Below are positions 18,626-27,163 of a stretch of DNA of 64,000 nucleotides, piece after piece. The notes below the pieces were generated by a model that saw nothing but the letters and a program-made list of their open reading frames with translations, made no database searches and was not told where the DNA came from. Where the stretch lies: the NCBI GenBank assembly GCA_963734185.1, contig CAVTGA010000002.1, forward strand, positions 3,038,001-3,102,000, given 5' to 3'. The translations under genes and the position numbers were made by a program. This DNA comes from PALSA-894 sp963734185 (GTDB lineage Bacteria; Pseudomonadota; Alphaproteobacteria; Rhizobiales; Xanthobacteraceae). Position 1 is the first letter of the stretch, and the number at the start of each line of letters is the position of its first letter.

Positions 18626-19618
18626 ATGGGCGGCATGGTACGGCGGCGGTTCATCAAGGGCGCGGGCCTGGCGCTCGGCGCGCTGGCATTGCCGCCCGCG
18701 CTGCGCGCGCAGGGAGCGCCGGAGGCCGGCTGGCCGAACCGGCCGGTGCGCTTCATCGTGCCGCTTGCCGCCGGAGGCGGGCTCGACTTCATCGCACGGC
18801 TCGCGGCCGAATATGTCTCGCGCAACCTCGGCCAGCAGGTGTTCATCGAGAACCGCACCGGCGGCGGCAGCACGATCGGCATCGATGCGGCGATCAAGTC
18901 GGCGCCGGACGGCTATTCGTTCTTGCTGACCAACGACAATGTGGCGAGCGCGCCGCACGTGCTGAAGCTGAACGTGGATTTCCTCAAGGACCTCATTCCG
19001 GTCAGCCTGCTCGGGCTGCAGCCGACGGTGCTCGCGGTGCATCCCTCGTTCGAGGCGAACTCCGTGGCCGAACTGGTCGCGGCCGTGAAGAAATCGCCCG
19101 GCACGGGCTGCGCGACATCGGGGGTCGGCTCGAACCAGCACGTGCTGATGGAGTGGTTCAACAAGACCGCCGACATCAAACTCGACCACGTGCCCTATCG
19201 CGGCGCGGGCCAGGCGATCAACGATCTGGTCGCGGGCCACGTCAAGGTCGCGTTCCTTGGGCCGACCGCGACGCTGCCGCAGGCGGCCGCGCAGAAGATC
19301 AGGTTGCTGGCGCAATCCGGCGAAGCGCGCTCGCCGAGCATGCCCAACCTGCCGACGCTGCAGGAGGCAGGCTACCAGGGCATCGTGCTGGAATCCTGGT
19401 ATGCGGCGTTTGCGCCGCTCGGCACGCCTCCCGCCATCATCACACGGCTCAATGCCGAGTTCGACAAGGCGATGCGCGATCAGGCGTCGCGCGACTCGCT
19501 TTTCAAGACCGCGACGGCCACGGTCGGCGGCCCGCCGGAGAGACTTGCCAAGCTCGCGCGCGAGGACTCCGACAAGTACGCGCGCATTGTGCGCGAGGCG
19601 AACATCAAGGCGGGATAA
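18626..19618 (+). CDS. tripartite tricarboxylate transporter substrate-binding protein (Bug family)
   Basis: Periplasmic binding protein of 330 residues. After a signal peptide with paired arginines (VRRRFIKGAGLALGALALPP) comes the Bug core: WPNRPVRFIVPLAAGGGLD, IENRTGGGSTIGID, APDGYSFLLTN, HVPYRGAGQAINDLVAGHV and LPTLQEAGYQG. No membrane permease (TctA/TctB) is nearby, which is usual for these highly amplified orphan receptors. The ligand cannot be told from sequence. Start ATG 18626 follows gacggagag. Confidence 0.9.
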   Translation: MGGMVRRRFIKGAGLALGALALPPALRAQGAPEAGWPNRPVRFIVPLAAGGGLDFIARLAAEYVSRNLGQQVFIENRTGGGSTIGIDAAIKSAPDGYSFLLTNDNVASAPHVLKLNVDFLKDLIPVSLLGLQPTVLAVHPSFEANSVAELVAAVKKSPGTGCATSGVGSNQHVLMEWFNKTADIKLDHVPYRGAGQAINDLVAGHVKVAFLGPTATLPQAAAQKIRLLAQSGEARSPSMPNLPTLQEAGYQGIVLESWYAAFAPLGTPPAIITRLNAEFDKAMRDQASRDSLFKTATATVGGPPERLAKLAREDSDKYARIVREANIKAG

Positions 19619-19641
19619 CCCCGCCGGTCGGGGAGGAGACC

Positions 19642-19863
19642 ATGAGCTTTCTCAGATCTTGCACGATCGCGTTGCTGGCCTCGCTGTTGGCCGGCTCGGC
19701 TTACGCGCAATGCGCCGACCCGCCGACGTCGCCGCGCGGCCGTTGCGTCAAGGCCAACGGCGGCTCCTGCGATCCACGGACCAGCATCTGGGTCTCGCCC
19801 AATGACGCGGTCAAGCAGCGTTGCGCGCGCCTCAGCCCGCAGCCCGACCGCAAGGGGAGATAG
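19642..19863 (+). CDS. small secreted cysteine-containing protein
   Basis: A 73-residue protein with a signal peptide ending in GSAYAQ and a mature part with four cysteines (CADPP, GRCVKANGGSCD, QRCARL). It begins 23 bp after the Bug gene behind ggggaggag and may be co-expressed with it. Unknown function. Confidence 0.6.
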   Translation: MSFLRSCTIALLASLLAGSAYAQCADPPTSPRGRCVKANGGSCDPRTSIWVSPNDAVKQRCARLSPQPDRKGR

Positions 19864-19960
19864 CGCGACCGCGGACCTCACTCGCGCGCCAGGAACCGGT
19901 TTGAAAACGCCCGCCGCGGCGCCTATCTTGCGCACCGAGGGATAGCAGCGGAGAGCAAAA

Positions 19961-20227
19961 ATGTGTCGCAATATCAAGACGTTGTTTAATTTCGAACCGC
20001 CTGCCACCGAGGACGAGATCCAGGCTTCCGCCTTGCAGTTCGTGCGCAAGCTCTCCGGCTTCAACAAGCCGTCGCAGGGCAATGCCGAGGCGTTCGACCT
20101 TGCCGTGGAGGAGGTTTCCACGGCCGCGCGAAAGCTGCTCGCCTCGCTGCACACGCACGCACCCGCGCGGGACCGAGAGGTGGAAGCAGAGAAGGCGAAA
20201 GCGCGGGCGCGCGAGAGGTTTGCGTGA
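19961..20227 (+). CDS. DUF2277 family protein
   Basis: An 88-residue soluble protein that starts MCRNIKTLFNFEPPAT, the invariant opening of the DUF2277 family, followed by ASALQFVRKLSGFNKPS. Function unknown; widespread in Actinobacteria and Proteobacteria. It stands alone. Confidence 0.9.
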   Translation: MCRNIKTLFNFEPPATEDEIQASALQFVRKLSGFNKPSQGNAEAFDLAVEEVSTAARKLLASLHTHAPARDREVEAEKAKARARERFA

Positions 20228-20280
20228 GTCTTGTAGGGTAGGCAAAGCGAAGCGGCAGGGCGCTTTGGTTTGCGCGACGG

Positions 20281-21057
20281 CTAATCCCACGTCCGCCCGG
20301 GGAAATGATTGAAGATGCTCTTGGTCACGCCGCCGTCGATGGTGAGGGTCGTGGCGGTCACGTAGCGCGCCTCGTCCGACAACAGGAACAGGATGCCGCC
20401 GACGACATCGTCCACGTGGCCGACGCGCCCGAGCGGGGTTGCGTCCGAGCGGCCTTTGCGGATGACGGGGTCCTTCAGATAGGCGGTGAGCGGCGTGTCG
20501 ATGTGGCCGGGCGCGACCGTGTTGACGCGGATGCCCTTGCGCGCCCATTCGATGGCGAAGTGATCGCCCAGCATGCGCACCGCGGCCTTGACGGTCGAGT
20601 AGGCGCCGGCCGCCCCATAGGGCTGGTCGCCGGCCATCGACGACAGATTGACCACGGCGCCGGTGCGGTTGTGCGCCATCACCCAACGGCCGAACGCCTG
20701 CGTCATCAGGAACGTGCCGGTAAGGCCGACGTCGATCACGGTGCGCCAGTCCTCGAGCTTGAGATCGGCGAGCGGCGCGGGCGCCATCTTGATGGCGCTG
20801 TTGACCAGGCAATCGACCGTTCCGAACGCCGCGACCGCGCGCTCGACCGCGGTCTGACAGGCAGCCGGATCGCGCACGTCCATCTGATGGAACGCGGCGG
20901 TGCGGCCGATCTCTGACGCGAGCGCGGAGCCGCGCGCAGCGTCGACGTCGGCGATGAGCACGCGCCCGCCGTGCGTGACGAAAGCGCGCGCCACCGCCTC
21001 GCCGATGCCGCGCGCGCCGCCGCTGACGATCAGGACCTGTCCGGTGAAGGAGGGCAT
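20281..21057 (-). CDS. short-chain dehydrogenase/reductase
   Basis: A 258-residue classical SDR with the nucleotide-binding GGARGIGEAVA, the D-V pair (MDVRD) after beta-3, the active-site Ser (VNLSSMAG) and the YSTVKAA motif with catalytic Tyr and Lys. The usual NNAG motif reads NSAI, an uncommon variant that may affect the fold of the active site. Substrate unknown. Its start lies 6 bp from the stop of the parvulin gene, which is upstream on the same strand. Confidence 0.9.
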   Translation of the reverse strand: MPSFTGQVLIVSGGARGIGEAVARAFVTHGGRVLIADVDAARGSALASEIGRTAAFHQMDVRDPAACQTAVERAVAAFGTVDCLVNSAIKMAPAPLADLKLEDWRTVIDVGLTGTFLMTQAFGRWVMAHNRTGAVVNLSSMAGDQPYGAAGAYSTVKAAVRMLGDHFAIEWARKGIRVNTVAPGHIDTPLTAYLKDPVIRKGRSDATPLGRVGHVDDVVGGILFLLSDEARYVTATTLTIDGGVTKSIFNHFPGRTWD

Positions 21058-21063
21058 GGGGCT

Positions 21064-21498
21064 TCAGCGCCGGCGCGGTGGCGGTGGCAAGGGATCGGGG
21101 GAGCGACTGCGCTTGTCCTCGACCTTGATGACGTGCCAGCCGAATTCGGTCTGGAGCGGTTCCGAAATCTGGCCCGGCTCGAGCGCGAGTGCCGCCGCCC
21201 AAAACGCCGGCAACGTGTATTGCTGAACGATATAGCCGAGGTCCCCGCCGCGCCCCGCCGCTCCGAATTCCTTCGAGCGCTTGACCAGCTCTGCAAAGTC
21301 GCCGCCGGATTTGAGCGCCGCCACGATCTCCTTGGCCTCCTGCTCGGAGTCCACCAGGATTTGCCGCACGCGAATTTCCGTTGCGGCGCCTGGCGTCGGA
21401 CTCTGCGCGTGAGCATGGGTAAGGAATGCCAGCAGCAAGCCCAGCGCAAGCCCGGCCGCTGTTCTCGATCCGCCCTTTGGTCTGTCGGATTGTGTCAT
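21064..21498 (-). CDS. exported parvulin-type peptidyl-prolyl isomerase
   Basis: A 144-residue protein with an N-terminal hydrophobic signal (AAGLALGLLLAFLTHAHAQ) and a rotamase domain (VRQILVDSEQEAKEIVAAL, GGDLGYIVQQY, EFGWHVIKVEDK). It is likely to help fold periplasmic proteins. No start has a strong ribosome site; ATG 21498 gives the most ordinary signal peptide, but ATGs at 21516 and 21546 are possible, the last inside a repeat. The C-terminal tail is proline- and arginine-rich. Confidence 0.85.
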   Translation of the reverse strand: MTQSDRPKGGSRTAAGLALGLLLAFLTHAHAQSPTPGAATEIRVRQILVDSEQEAKEIVAALKSGGDFAELVKRSKEFGAAGRGGDLGYIVQQYTLPAFWAAALALEPGQISEPLQTEFGWHVIKVEDKRSRSPDPLPPPPRRR

Positions 21499-21535
21499 GG
21501 GAGGGTTCTCATGCATGTGGGATTGCTCGAGAGCC

Positions 21536-21657
21536 AAGCCCATCACCCTTCACGCGGTCAAGGGACGACTTCTTGCGGGCTCGACCGGAACGGCTGCGCC
21601 GAGGCCTGCGCGGGTCAGGATCGACGCGGGCCGGAGCCGCGCGTTCGATCTCGCGCC
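21536..21657. repeat. dispersed repeat, copy 1 of 2
   Basis: The 32 bp at 21536-21567 recur exactly at 24887-24918, and the 33 bp at 21625-21657 recur with one mismatch at 25052-25084, in the same order and orientation. The sequence between the two blocks differs in length and content. The copies bracket the DUF2182, tyrosinase and SDR genes. Confidence 0.8.
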
Positions 21658-21685
21658 CGAGCCGCCCGATCGGGACGGGCAATGG

Positions 21686-22492
21686 TCAGATCGGCAAGGT
21701 GTTCAGTCCGAGAAGCAACAGGATGATCGCGGACAGGCGATATTGCGGCTCGTCCCGGGCGCGCTCGGCCAGCAGGATGGCGAAGACCGCTGCCATGGCG
21801 CCGAGGCCGTGGCCGCCGGCAAGGGGCAGGACCATCACGGGCAGGCAGGCCTGCACGCAGCGCGTCCCATGAAGCAGTCCGAATCCAACCGCATCCCGGT
21901 CGGCGCCCTGCGCCCAGGGACGCAGCGCGACCACGCCGTGGCAGCGATTGACCGCGCGGACCTTCGCCGCCGAAAGCTGCCAGAGGGCGGCCGCCATGCA
22001 GCCGATCAGCCCGGCCCAGGGGGCGAGACCCAGCGCCTGCGATCCCGCGCGCGCGGCAACGAGCGCAACGCTCGCCGCAGCGGCGGCTACCAGCCATACC
22101 AGCAGATAGCCGGCAACGAAGAGCGCGACGGAACGTTCGCGCCTTGCCGCAAAGCTGCGCGCAGCGACATGGCGGATCATCGGCACGAGCAACGGAAACA
22201 TCATCGCGAGGATCATCAGGAGCCACTCGGCGATCCAGCGCGCCGGTTCGAGGACGGCAAAGCCGGCCGCGACGTTCGCGAAGAATCCGTCCACCAGCGT
22301 CGCGCGCGGTCCGATGCACAGAACAAGCGCACGCTCTTGACCCGACAGCGCGAGCAGCGACAGCCATGCCGCGGCGGCGGGCGCGAGCGCCCAGCGTAGC
22401 GCCGGCGAAGACAATCCGGATCGGGCGCTCGGCGTGAGAACCGGCTCGCAGGGGAGCTTCGCGCGGGTCAGATCGGCGGTCATCCCGATCAA
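21686..22492 (-). CDS. DUF2182 family membrane protein
   Basis: A 268-residue membrane protein with about six helices. The block WLLMILAMMFPLLVPMIRH, which resembles the W..M..AMM.P signature, and the cysteine/histidine-bearing AVNRCHGVVALRPW region place it in DUF2182, described as predicted metal-binding membrane proteins. The ATG overlaps the tyrosinase stop, so it is the second gene of that operon. A role in supplying copper to the tyrosinase is an attractive guess without direct evidence. Confidence 0.8.
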   Translation of the reverse strand: MIGMTADLTRAKLPCEPVLTPSARSGLSSPALRWALAPAAAAWLSLLALSGQERALVLCIGPRATLVDGFFANVAAGFAVLEPARWIAEWLLMILAMMFPLLVPMIRHVAARSFAARRERSVALFVAGYLLVWLVAAAAASVALVAARAGSQALGLAPWAGLIGCMAAALWQLSAAKVRAVNRCHGVVALRPWAQGADRDAVGFGLLHGTRCVQACLPVMVLPLAGGHGLGAMAAVFAILLAERARDEPQYRLSAIILLLLGLNTLPI

Positions 22493-23928
22493 TCGTAGAA
22501 CAGGCTGATCCGGCCGACCTTGACGCTGCTCTCGCGCCGCACGGGCTTGACGTATTCCTCCAATCCGAACGGCGCTTCCTCGGAAGCGGCGGCGACGCCT
22601 TCCCGCACAAAGCTCACCTTGAGGCGCGAAACCGTACCCTCGGTCAAGCCGAGCTGCGTGGCCAGCTCGGTGATCTCGAACACGTGGTTGAGGCCGCTTC
22701 CGCCATGCTTGCGGTCGGGATCGCTGGCGCGCTCGAGGCCGAAGGTCGTCAGGATGCCGGCGAGCATCGGTTCCTTGTCGTCGCCCGGCATGTCGAGGTA
22801 GACCTTGAAATCGCCGGGAATGCCGGTGCCGGTGACGTTCTCCAGATTGAGATAGACGTGCCGGGGCGTCGGAACCGCCGCCTCGAGGAACGATCGCGTC
22901 CTCAGGTTTGCGACCAGCGGCACTTCGGCGCGCGTGACGGCGCCCTCGAGCACGATGGGTCCTTCGCTGGCGCCCGCCAGTTCCGGCTGGCCGCGGTCTT
23001 CAGCCATGGCGACCTCCACCGCTTCCAGAACTCCGGGCTGCGGCACGGGCACGTTAGCATAGCGATAGCCGTGCAGCACCTTGGTCGTGTCGAGCATGTC
23101 CTTGCTGACGAAAGTGAAGGGGTTTCCCTTCCCGTCGTGCATGTCGAACTTGACGTCGGTGAGCCAGTTGGCCGTGGCGGGATTCTTGAAGGCTGCGCCC
23201 TGGTTGCGCCAGACCTCCCAGAGGCGGTCGATGTTGCAATGATGCAGCCAGAAGATCGGGTCGAGCGCGGCCGTGGCGGGATCGCTCATGAAGCCGGTGT
23301 CGCCGCCGATCCTCGTGTGGATGCGGTTGTGCGGGAGTCGCTCCAGGGCTCCGTTGTCGCCGCCGCCGGGATTAAATCCGGTGACCGGCCCGCCAAAGCC
23401 GGACGGCGCGCCCGGCGTGGAATTGGCGAAGTTCGTGAAATTCAGCGCCGCCAGGGTGACGGTTGAATTATCCAAATTGAAGTTGCCGTTGCTGACGTTG
23501 GCGCGGCGCGACCACAGCGCATTCACGCTGCCGTTGGGTAGGATGCGTTTGAAGAAATCCGGCGGCATCAACCGCGCGTTGGGATTGGTCGAAAGGCTTT
23601 CGCTGTAGTCCCAATAGGGCAGCGCCCAGTCGGCAGGCCCGCCGAGATCGGCGATCGTCTTGGCGACGATGGCTTCGAAGGCGGCAACATAGCCGCGATG
23701 CCAGGACAGGAAGAACCAGCTTTGGTGCTGGCACTGGTCCCAGAATTTGGCCGCCGCCGCCGGCGTCGACATGCCCTCGGGGACGCCGTGCACGGCTCCA
23801 AGATAGCGCCAGCTTGTCGGGTCGGTGACGGGCCGCTGGACCATCACCTCGACGGCCTTGCGATACCAGGAAATCGTCTGATCGCCTTGCGGCAACGACC
23901 ATGCGCTGTTTCGAACCCGGACTGCCAT
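22489..23928 (-). CDS. tyrosinase / polyphenol oxidase family protein
   Basis: Type-3 copper enzyme expected to oxidise phenols to quinones. CuA histidines are in AVHGVPE and WFFLSWHRGYV; CuB in LPHNRIHTRIGG and DPIFWLHHCNIDRLW. After the central domain the protein has a plant-type PPO middle domain (MLDTTKVLHGYRY) and a C-terminal beta domain ending in KVGRISLFYD, which in homologues shields the active site until cleaved. There is no signal peptide. Start ATG 23928 follows gggaggtcacac; 479 residues. The stop overlaps the start of the DUF2182 gene. Confidence 0.9.
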   Translation of the reverse strand: MAVRVRNSAWSLPQGDQTISWYRKAVEVMVQRPVTDPTSWRYLGAVHGVPEGMSTPAAAAKFWDQCQHQSWFFLSWHRGYVAAFEAIVAKTIADLGGPADWALPYWDYSESLSTNPNARLMPPDFFKRILPNGSVNALWSRRANVSNGNFNLDNSTVTLAALNFTNFANSTPGAPSGFGGPVTGFNPGGGDNGALERLPHNRIHTRIGGDTGFMSDPATAALDPIFWLHHCNIDRLWEVWRNQGAAFKNPATANWLTDVKFDMHDGKGNPFTFVSKDMLDTTKVLHGYRYANVPVPQPGVLEAVEVAMAEDRGQPELAGASEGPIVLEGAVTRAEVPLVANLRTRSFLEAAVPTPRHVYLNLENVTGTGIPGDFKVYLDMPGDDKEPMLAGILTTFGLERASDPDRKHGGSGLNHVFEITELATQLGLTEGTVSRLKVSFVREGVAAASEEAPFGLEEYVKPVRRESSVKVGRISLFYD

Positions 23929-24071
23929 GTGTGACCTCCCAATCAGGAACCCCTGCAACTTCAGCGATTATGTCGAATTCATCCGCTCGGCACCAGCACC
24001 ATGATGCCTTGTATTATTGAGCTGTCGCCAGAGGGTCGTCTTGGAATCCTGATAGCCCTCCGGGAAGCCGC

Positions 24072-24839
24072 TCAGATCGTCCGGTAGCCGCCGTCCGCCA
24101 TGACGATCGTGCCGGTGACGTAGGCGGACAGATCCGAGGCGAGGAAGACCGCGGGCCCGACGATGTCCTCCGGCTGGCCGGCGCGGCCGAGCGGCGTGTG
24201 ATCGAGAAAGATCTGCACCAGGTCGGGATTGTTGGCGCGCACCTGGGCGTTGAGCGGCGTCTCGATCAGCCCCGGTCCGATGGCGTTGACGCGCACGCCG
24301 TCCTTGCCGAGCTCGGCGGCGAGCGCGCGGGTGAAGCCGAGCACGCCGTGCTTCGAGGTGGTGTAGGCGGTCGAGTTCGGCGTGCGCACGTGCATGAACG
24401 ACTGGATCGAGCCGATGTTGACGATGCGCCCCTTGGTGGCGCGCAGTTGCGCCAGGAAGGCATGGGTGACGTTGAACACGCCGTTGAGATTGATCGCGAT
24501 GATGTCGTCCCAGTCCTTGATCACGGCGTCCGGGTCGCCGGCGAAGGCGTTGCGGCGGTTGATGCCGGCATTGTTGACGAGGATCGAGACGTTGCCGACC
24601 TCGCCGGCAACCTGCATCGCCATGACGCGGCAGGCTTCGCGGTCGGTCACGTCGAGCGCGAAGGCTTGCGCCTTGCCGCCGGCGTTGAGGATGTGCTGGA
24701 CCGTCTCGGCCGCCGCGTCTGCGTTGACGTCGAGCACGGCAACCTGCGCGCCCTCGCGGGCGTAGCCGAGCGCAATCGCGCGGCCGATTCCGGAGCCGGC
24801 GCCGGTGACGGCGGCGATGTGGTTTTCGAGGAGGGGCAT
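24072..24839 (-). CDS. short-chain dehydrogenase/reductase
   Basis: A 255-residue classical SDR with GAGSGIGRAIALG, LVNNAGINRRNAF, IVNIGSIQSF, the catalytic YTTSKHG and the PG motif IGPGLIETPL. It resembles glucose/gluconate or 3-oxoacyl-type SDRs, but substrate cannot be fixed. It stands alone between the tyrosinase operon and a repeat, and no RBS of note precedes the ATG. Confidence 0.92.
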   Translation of the reverse strand: MPLLENHIAAVTGAGSGIGRAIALGYAREGAQVAVLDVNADAAAETVQHILNAGGKAQAFALDVTDREACRVMAMQVAGEVGNVSILVNNAGINRRNAFAGDPDAVIKDWDDIIAINLNGVFNVTHAFLAQLRATKGRIVNIGSIQSFMHVRTPNSTAYTTSKHGVLGFTRALAAELGKDGVRVNAIGPGLIETPLNAQVRANNPDLVQIFLDHTPLGRAGQPEDIVGPAVFLASDLSAYVTGTIVMADGGYRTI

Positions 24840-24886
24840 GGGCGGTCTGCCTTGCGTGTGTTGTACGGGGTGGGCCGAGCGCAGCG

Positions 24887-25084
24887 AAGCCCATCACCCT
24901 TCACGCGGTCAAGGGACGGCCGGTGCGAATTCGACTGCGGCGGCCGCGCGCCGAGACTTGCGCGCCCGAGACTTGCGCGCCCGAGACTTGCGCGACCGGG
25001 ATCTGCGTGACCAAGACCTGCGCGTGCCACCCCCGGTACCGTCAACATCTGCGCGGGCCGGAGCCGCCCGTTCGATCTCGCGCC
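24887..25084. repeat. dispersed repeat, copy 2 of 2, with 15-bp tandem repeats
   Basis: Second copy of the two-block repeat described at 21536. Between the blocks lie five 15-bp units at 24953-25027; the first two are identical (gagacttgcgcgccc), the others diverge. Just before the left block is tgggccgagcgcagcgaagccca, part of a common palindromic unit of rhizobia-like genomes. Confidence 0.8.
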
Positions 25085-25688
25085 AGCCCTTCTTGTTGTC
25101 GACTTTGACGATGCAGACCTTGATTCGATGCGGCGGGGGTCCGTGCCGGCAAGAATGGGCAACGGCGCCGACGATCATCGCGTTGCACCAGACGTAGCCA
25201 TGCAGATAGGGACGATTGGCCCGGTGCTTCTTGCCTCCGCTTCGGCGCGACCAATGCAGCCCGGTCACATCGATGATGCGGTAGGCGGCACGGTGTCGAT
25301 GGTCGAAATGCCGGCGCACCCAAATGACCGGGCCGGGCTCGGCGGCCACGATCGCGCCAATACGTTCCTCGCGCTCTTTGCGCAACCGCTGCTCCGGCAT
25401 GAGAAAGCGGGTGCGCAGCGCGGCGAACAGCGGGTGCGCCCGAATGACCGGATCGCAATACCTGGCGTCTGTCCCGCTCGCCGCCGCCATGAGGGCGACC
25501 GGATCGCCGTCCGTCTCCGCGGCATGCGCAATCGCTTCGCCAGCCGCGCGATGCAGGCGCTCGCGCCGCTCGACGCGGGTTTCCTGCCGCTTGCGGACAC
25601 GATGGGTGCGAGGTGGATCGAGCCGATGCAGCTCATGGACGGAGTTGGATGTCACGGCGCATTCCCGTTTCGAGCGGCCGACAGCCAA
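24909..25688 (-). CDS. hypothetical protein with a repetitive basic C-terminus
   Basis: A 259-residue possible protein. The middle part (residues 60-215) looks like real coding sequence with well-spread aromatic and cysteine residues (VIWVRRHFDHRHRAAYRI, YLHGYVWCNAMIVGAVAHSC). The last 40 residues are encoded by the 15-bp tandem units and read as repeated RARKS. The N-terminus is arginine-rich and the start uncertain. I recognise no family. It may be a former gene whose 3' end has been replaced by repeat DNA. Confidence 0.45.
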   Translation of the reverse strand: MAVGRSKRECAVTSNSVHELHRLDPPRTHRVRKRQETRVERRERLHRAAGEAIAHAAETDGDPVALMAAASGTDARYCDPVIRAHPLFAALRTRFLMPEQRLRKEREERIGAIVAAEPGPVIWVRRHFDHRHRAAYRIIDVTGLHWSRRSGGKKHRANRPYLHGYVWCNAMIVGAVAHSCRHGPPPHRIKVCIVKVDNKKGWREIERAAPARADVDGTGGGTRRSWSRRSRSRKSRARKSRARKSRRAAAAVEFAPAVP

Positions 25689-25768
25689 CGCTGCGCGGCC
25701 CGTTCTTATTCATCGGGTGTCGGGCGCACCCGCGTATCCCGCTTTTCCTTCTCCCCCGAAATGGGGAT

Positions 25769-25957
25769 GGAGCGCCGGGAGGCGCCGGGGGTTTGCGAGG
25801 CCCCCAGGGGGCAACCTTGGGATTGCGAGTCCCGCCCCAGGCCGAAGCCAGCACGCCGAGAGGACGGGATTGCGAGTTCCGTCCGGAGACGCGCCCTCAG
25901 GAGTCCGATCCGGGTGCGAACCGGACCGGTACTTGAGGAAGCGCCTCCCGGCGCTCC
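25769..25957. repeat. 189-bp element bounded by a 17-bp perfect inverted repeat
   Basis: GGAGCGCCGGGAGGCGC at 25769-25785 and its exact complement at 25941-25957 bound a GC-rich segment with further internal short hairpins (cgggggtttgcgaggcccccag). The surrounding 25689-26221 stretch holds no gene I can support. The element could be a MITE-like insertion, a structured RNA, or a very large terminator. Confidence 0.6.
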
Positions 25958-26784
25958 ACCGCGGCCGTCATTGTCGGACCGCCGCTCCTGCGCGAGGCTC
26001 GCGTCGCGTCATGACCGTGGCGCAATGCCCCCGCCGGAATGGCGGGGAGATAACAGCTCGAAGGAATGTGGTCGAGAATATCTTGAAAATATACCTTCAA
26101 CCCGCTTGCCGCGCTGCGCCGACTTTGAAGCAAATGCGAGAACGGAATTGCCGATCGGGCTCGCCCTCGGTCCTGTCCCGGCCTAGGCTTGCTCGGTCAC
26201 GTCCAGCGAGGGGAGGACGAGGTGGCGACACGCAAGTTTGCACGCCCGGTATCGGTTTGGCTTGGTGCAATTGTCGGGATTTTCGCGCTGACCTGCGCCG
26301 CGGGTCACGCCCAGGATCCTTATCCCTCCAGACCGGTGCGCATCGTGGTGTCGTTCTCGGCCGGCGGCCCGACCGACATTGTCGGGCGCATCTTCGCCGC
26401 GAAGCTGTCCGAGCTGCTCGGGCAGCAATTCTTCGTCGAGAACAAGGTCGGGGCGGGCGGCAATATCGGCGCCGACCTGGTGGCGAAGGCGGCGCCCGAC
26501 GGCTACACGCTGCTGGTCGCGACGGTCTCGACCCACGCGATCAATCCCGGCCTCTACGCCAAGATTCCCTACGACCCGGTGAAGGATTTCGCGCCGATCG
26601 CGCAGGTCGGCGTGACGCCGATCATGCTCGGCGCGCATCCATCCGTGCCGGCGACCGACGTGAAGAGCCTGATCGCGCTGGTCAAGGCCAATCCCGGCAA
26701 ATACACCTACGGCTCCTCGGGACTCGGCTCGATCGTAACCCTCCGATAGAGGCCGCCTTGCGTCGCTGAACGAGTGTCGGAAGG

Positions 26785-26816
26785 TCATAGGACTAATCCT
26801 AGGGATAGTCCTATGA
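26785..26816 (+). promoter_or_regulatory. palindrome covering the tnpA start codon
   Basis: A 32-bp near-perfect palindrome (30 of 32 positions pair; arms TCATAGGACTA and TAGTCCTATGA). The ATG of tnpA at 26813 lies in the right arm. In mRNA the structure would bury the start codon; in DNA it could be a repressor or promoter site near the left end of the IS. Confidence 0.75.
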
Positions 26817-27163
26817 CGAAGCAGATCGAGATCGTGACGTCGGTGCAGCGGCGGCGGCGCTGGCCACGAGCCGAGAAGGAGCGGATCGTCGCGGCATCGA
26901 TGGAGCCGGGCGCCGTGGCATCTGAGGTGGCGCGGGCCGCGGGGATCCACGTCAGTCAGCTGTTTCGATGGCGCCGGCAGCTTTGCCAGGGCGATGCGAC
27001 GCCGAGCTTTGCGGCCGTGCGGGTCGCGCCGTCGGCTTTCCCAGCCGGTGTGATCGAGGTTGAATTTGCCACAGGCGCGCGGCTTCGCATCGGTGGGCCG
27101 ATCGATGCCGCGACGGTGTCGGCGGCGATCACGGCACTGGCGCGCAGCGAGCGGCGGCGATGA
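26813..27163 (+). CDS. tnpA: IS66 transposition protein TnpA
   Basis: A 116-residue IS66 OrfA with a helix-turn-helix of the Tnp/IS3-like type (RAEKERIVAASMEPGAVASE, GIHVSQLFRWRRQL). It probably binds the IS ends. It overlaps tnpB by 4 bp. The start codon lies in a strong hairpin. Confidence 0.93.
   Translation: MTKQIEIVTSVQRRRRWPRAEKERIVAASMEPGAVASEVARAAGIHVSQLFRWRRQLCQGDATPSFAAVRVAPSAFPAGVIEVEFATGARLRIGGPIDAATVSAAITALARSERRR

Noticed and set aside
21615..22610. 331-codon minus-strand frame overlapping the DUF2182 gene in another frame
   Set aside because: It is R and A-rich and overlaps a membrane protein with clear helices and family motifs.
24953..25027. Tandem units considered as a CRISPR array
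   Set aside because: Units are 15 bp, directly adjacent, and diverge gradually; there are no unique spacers and no cas genes.
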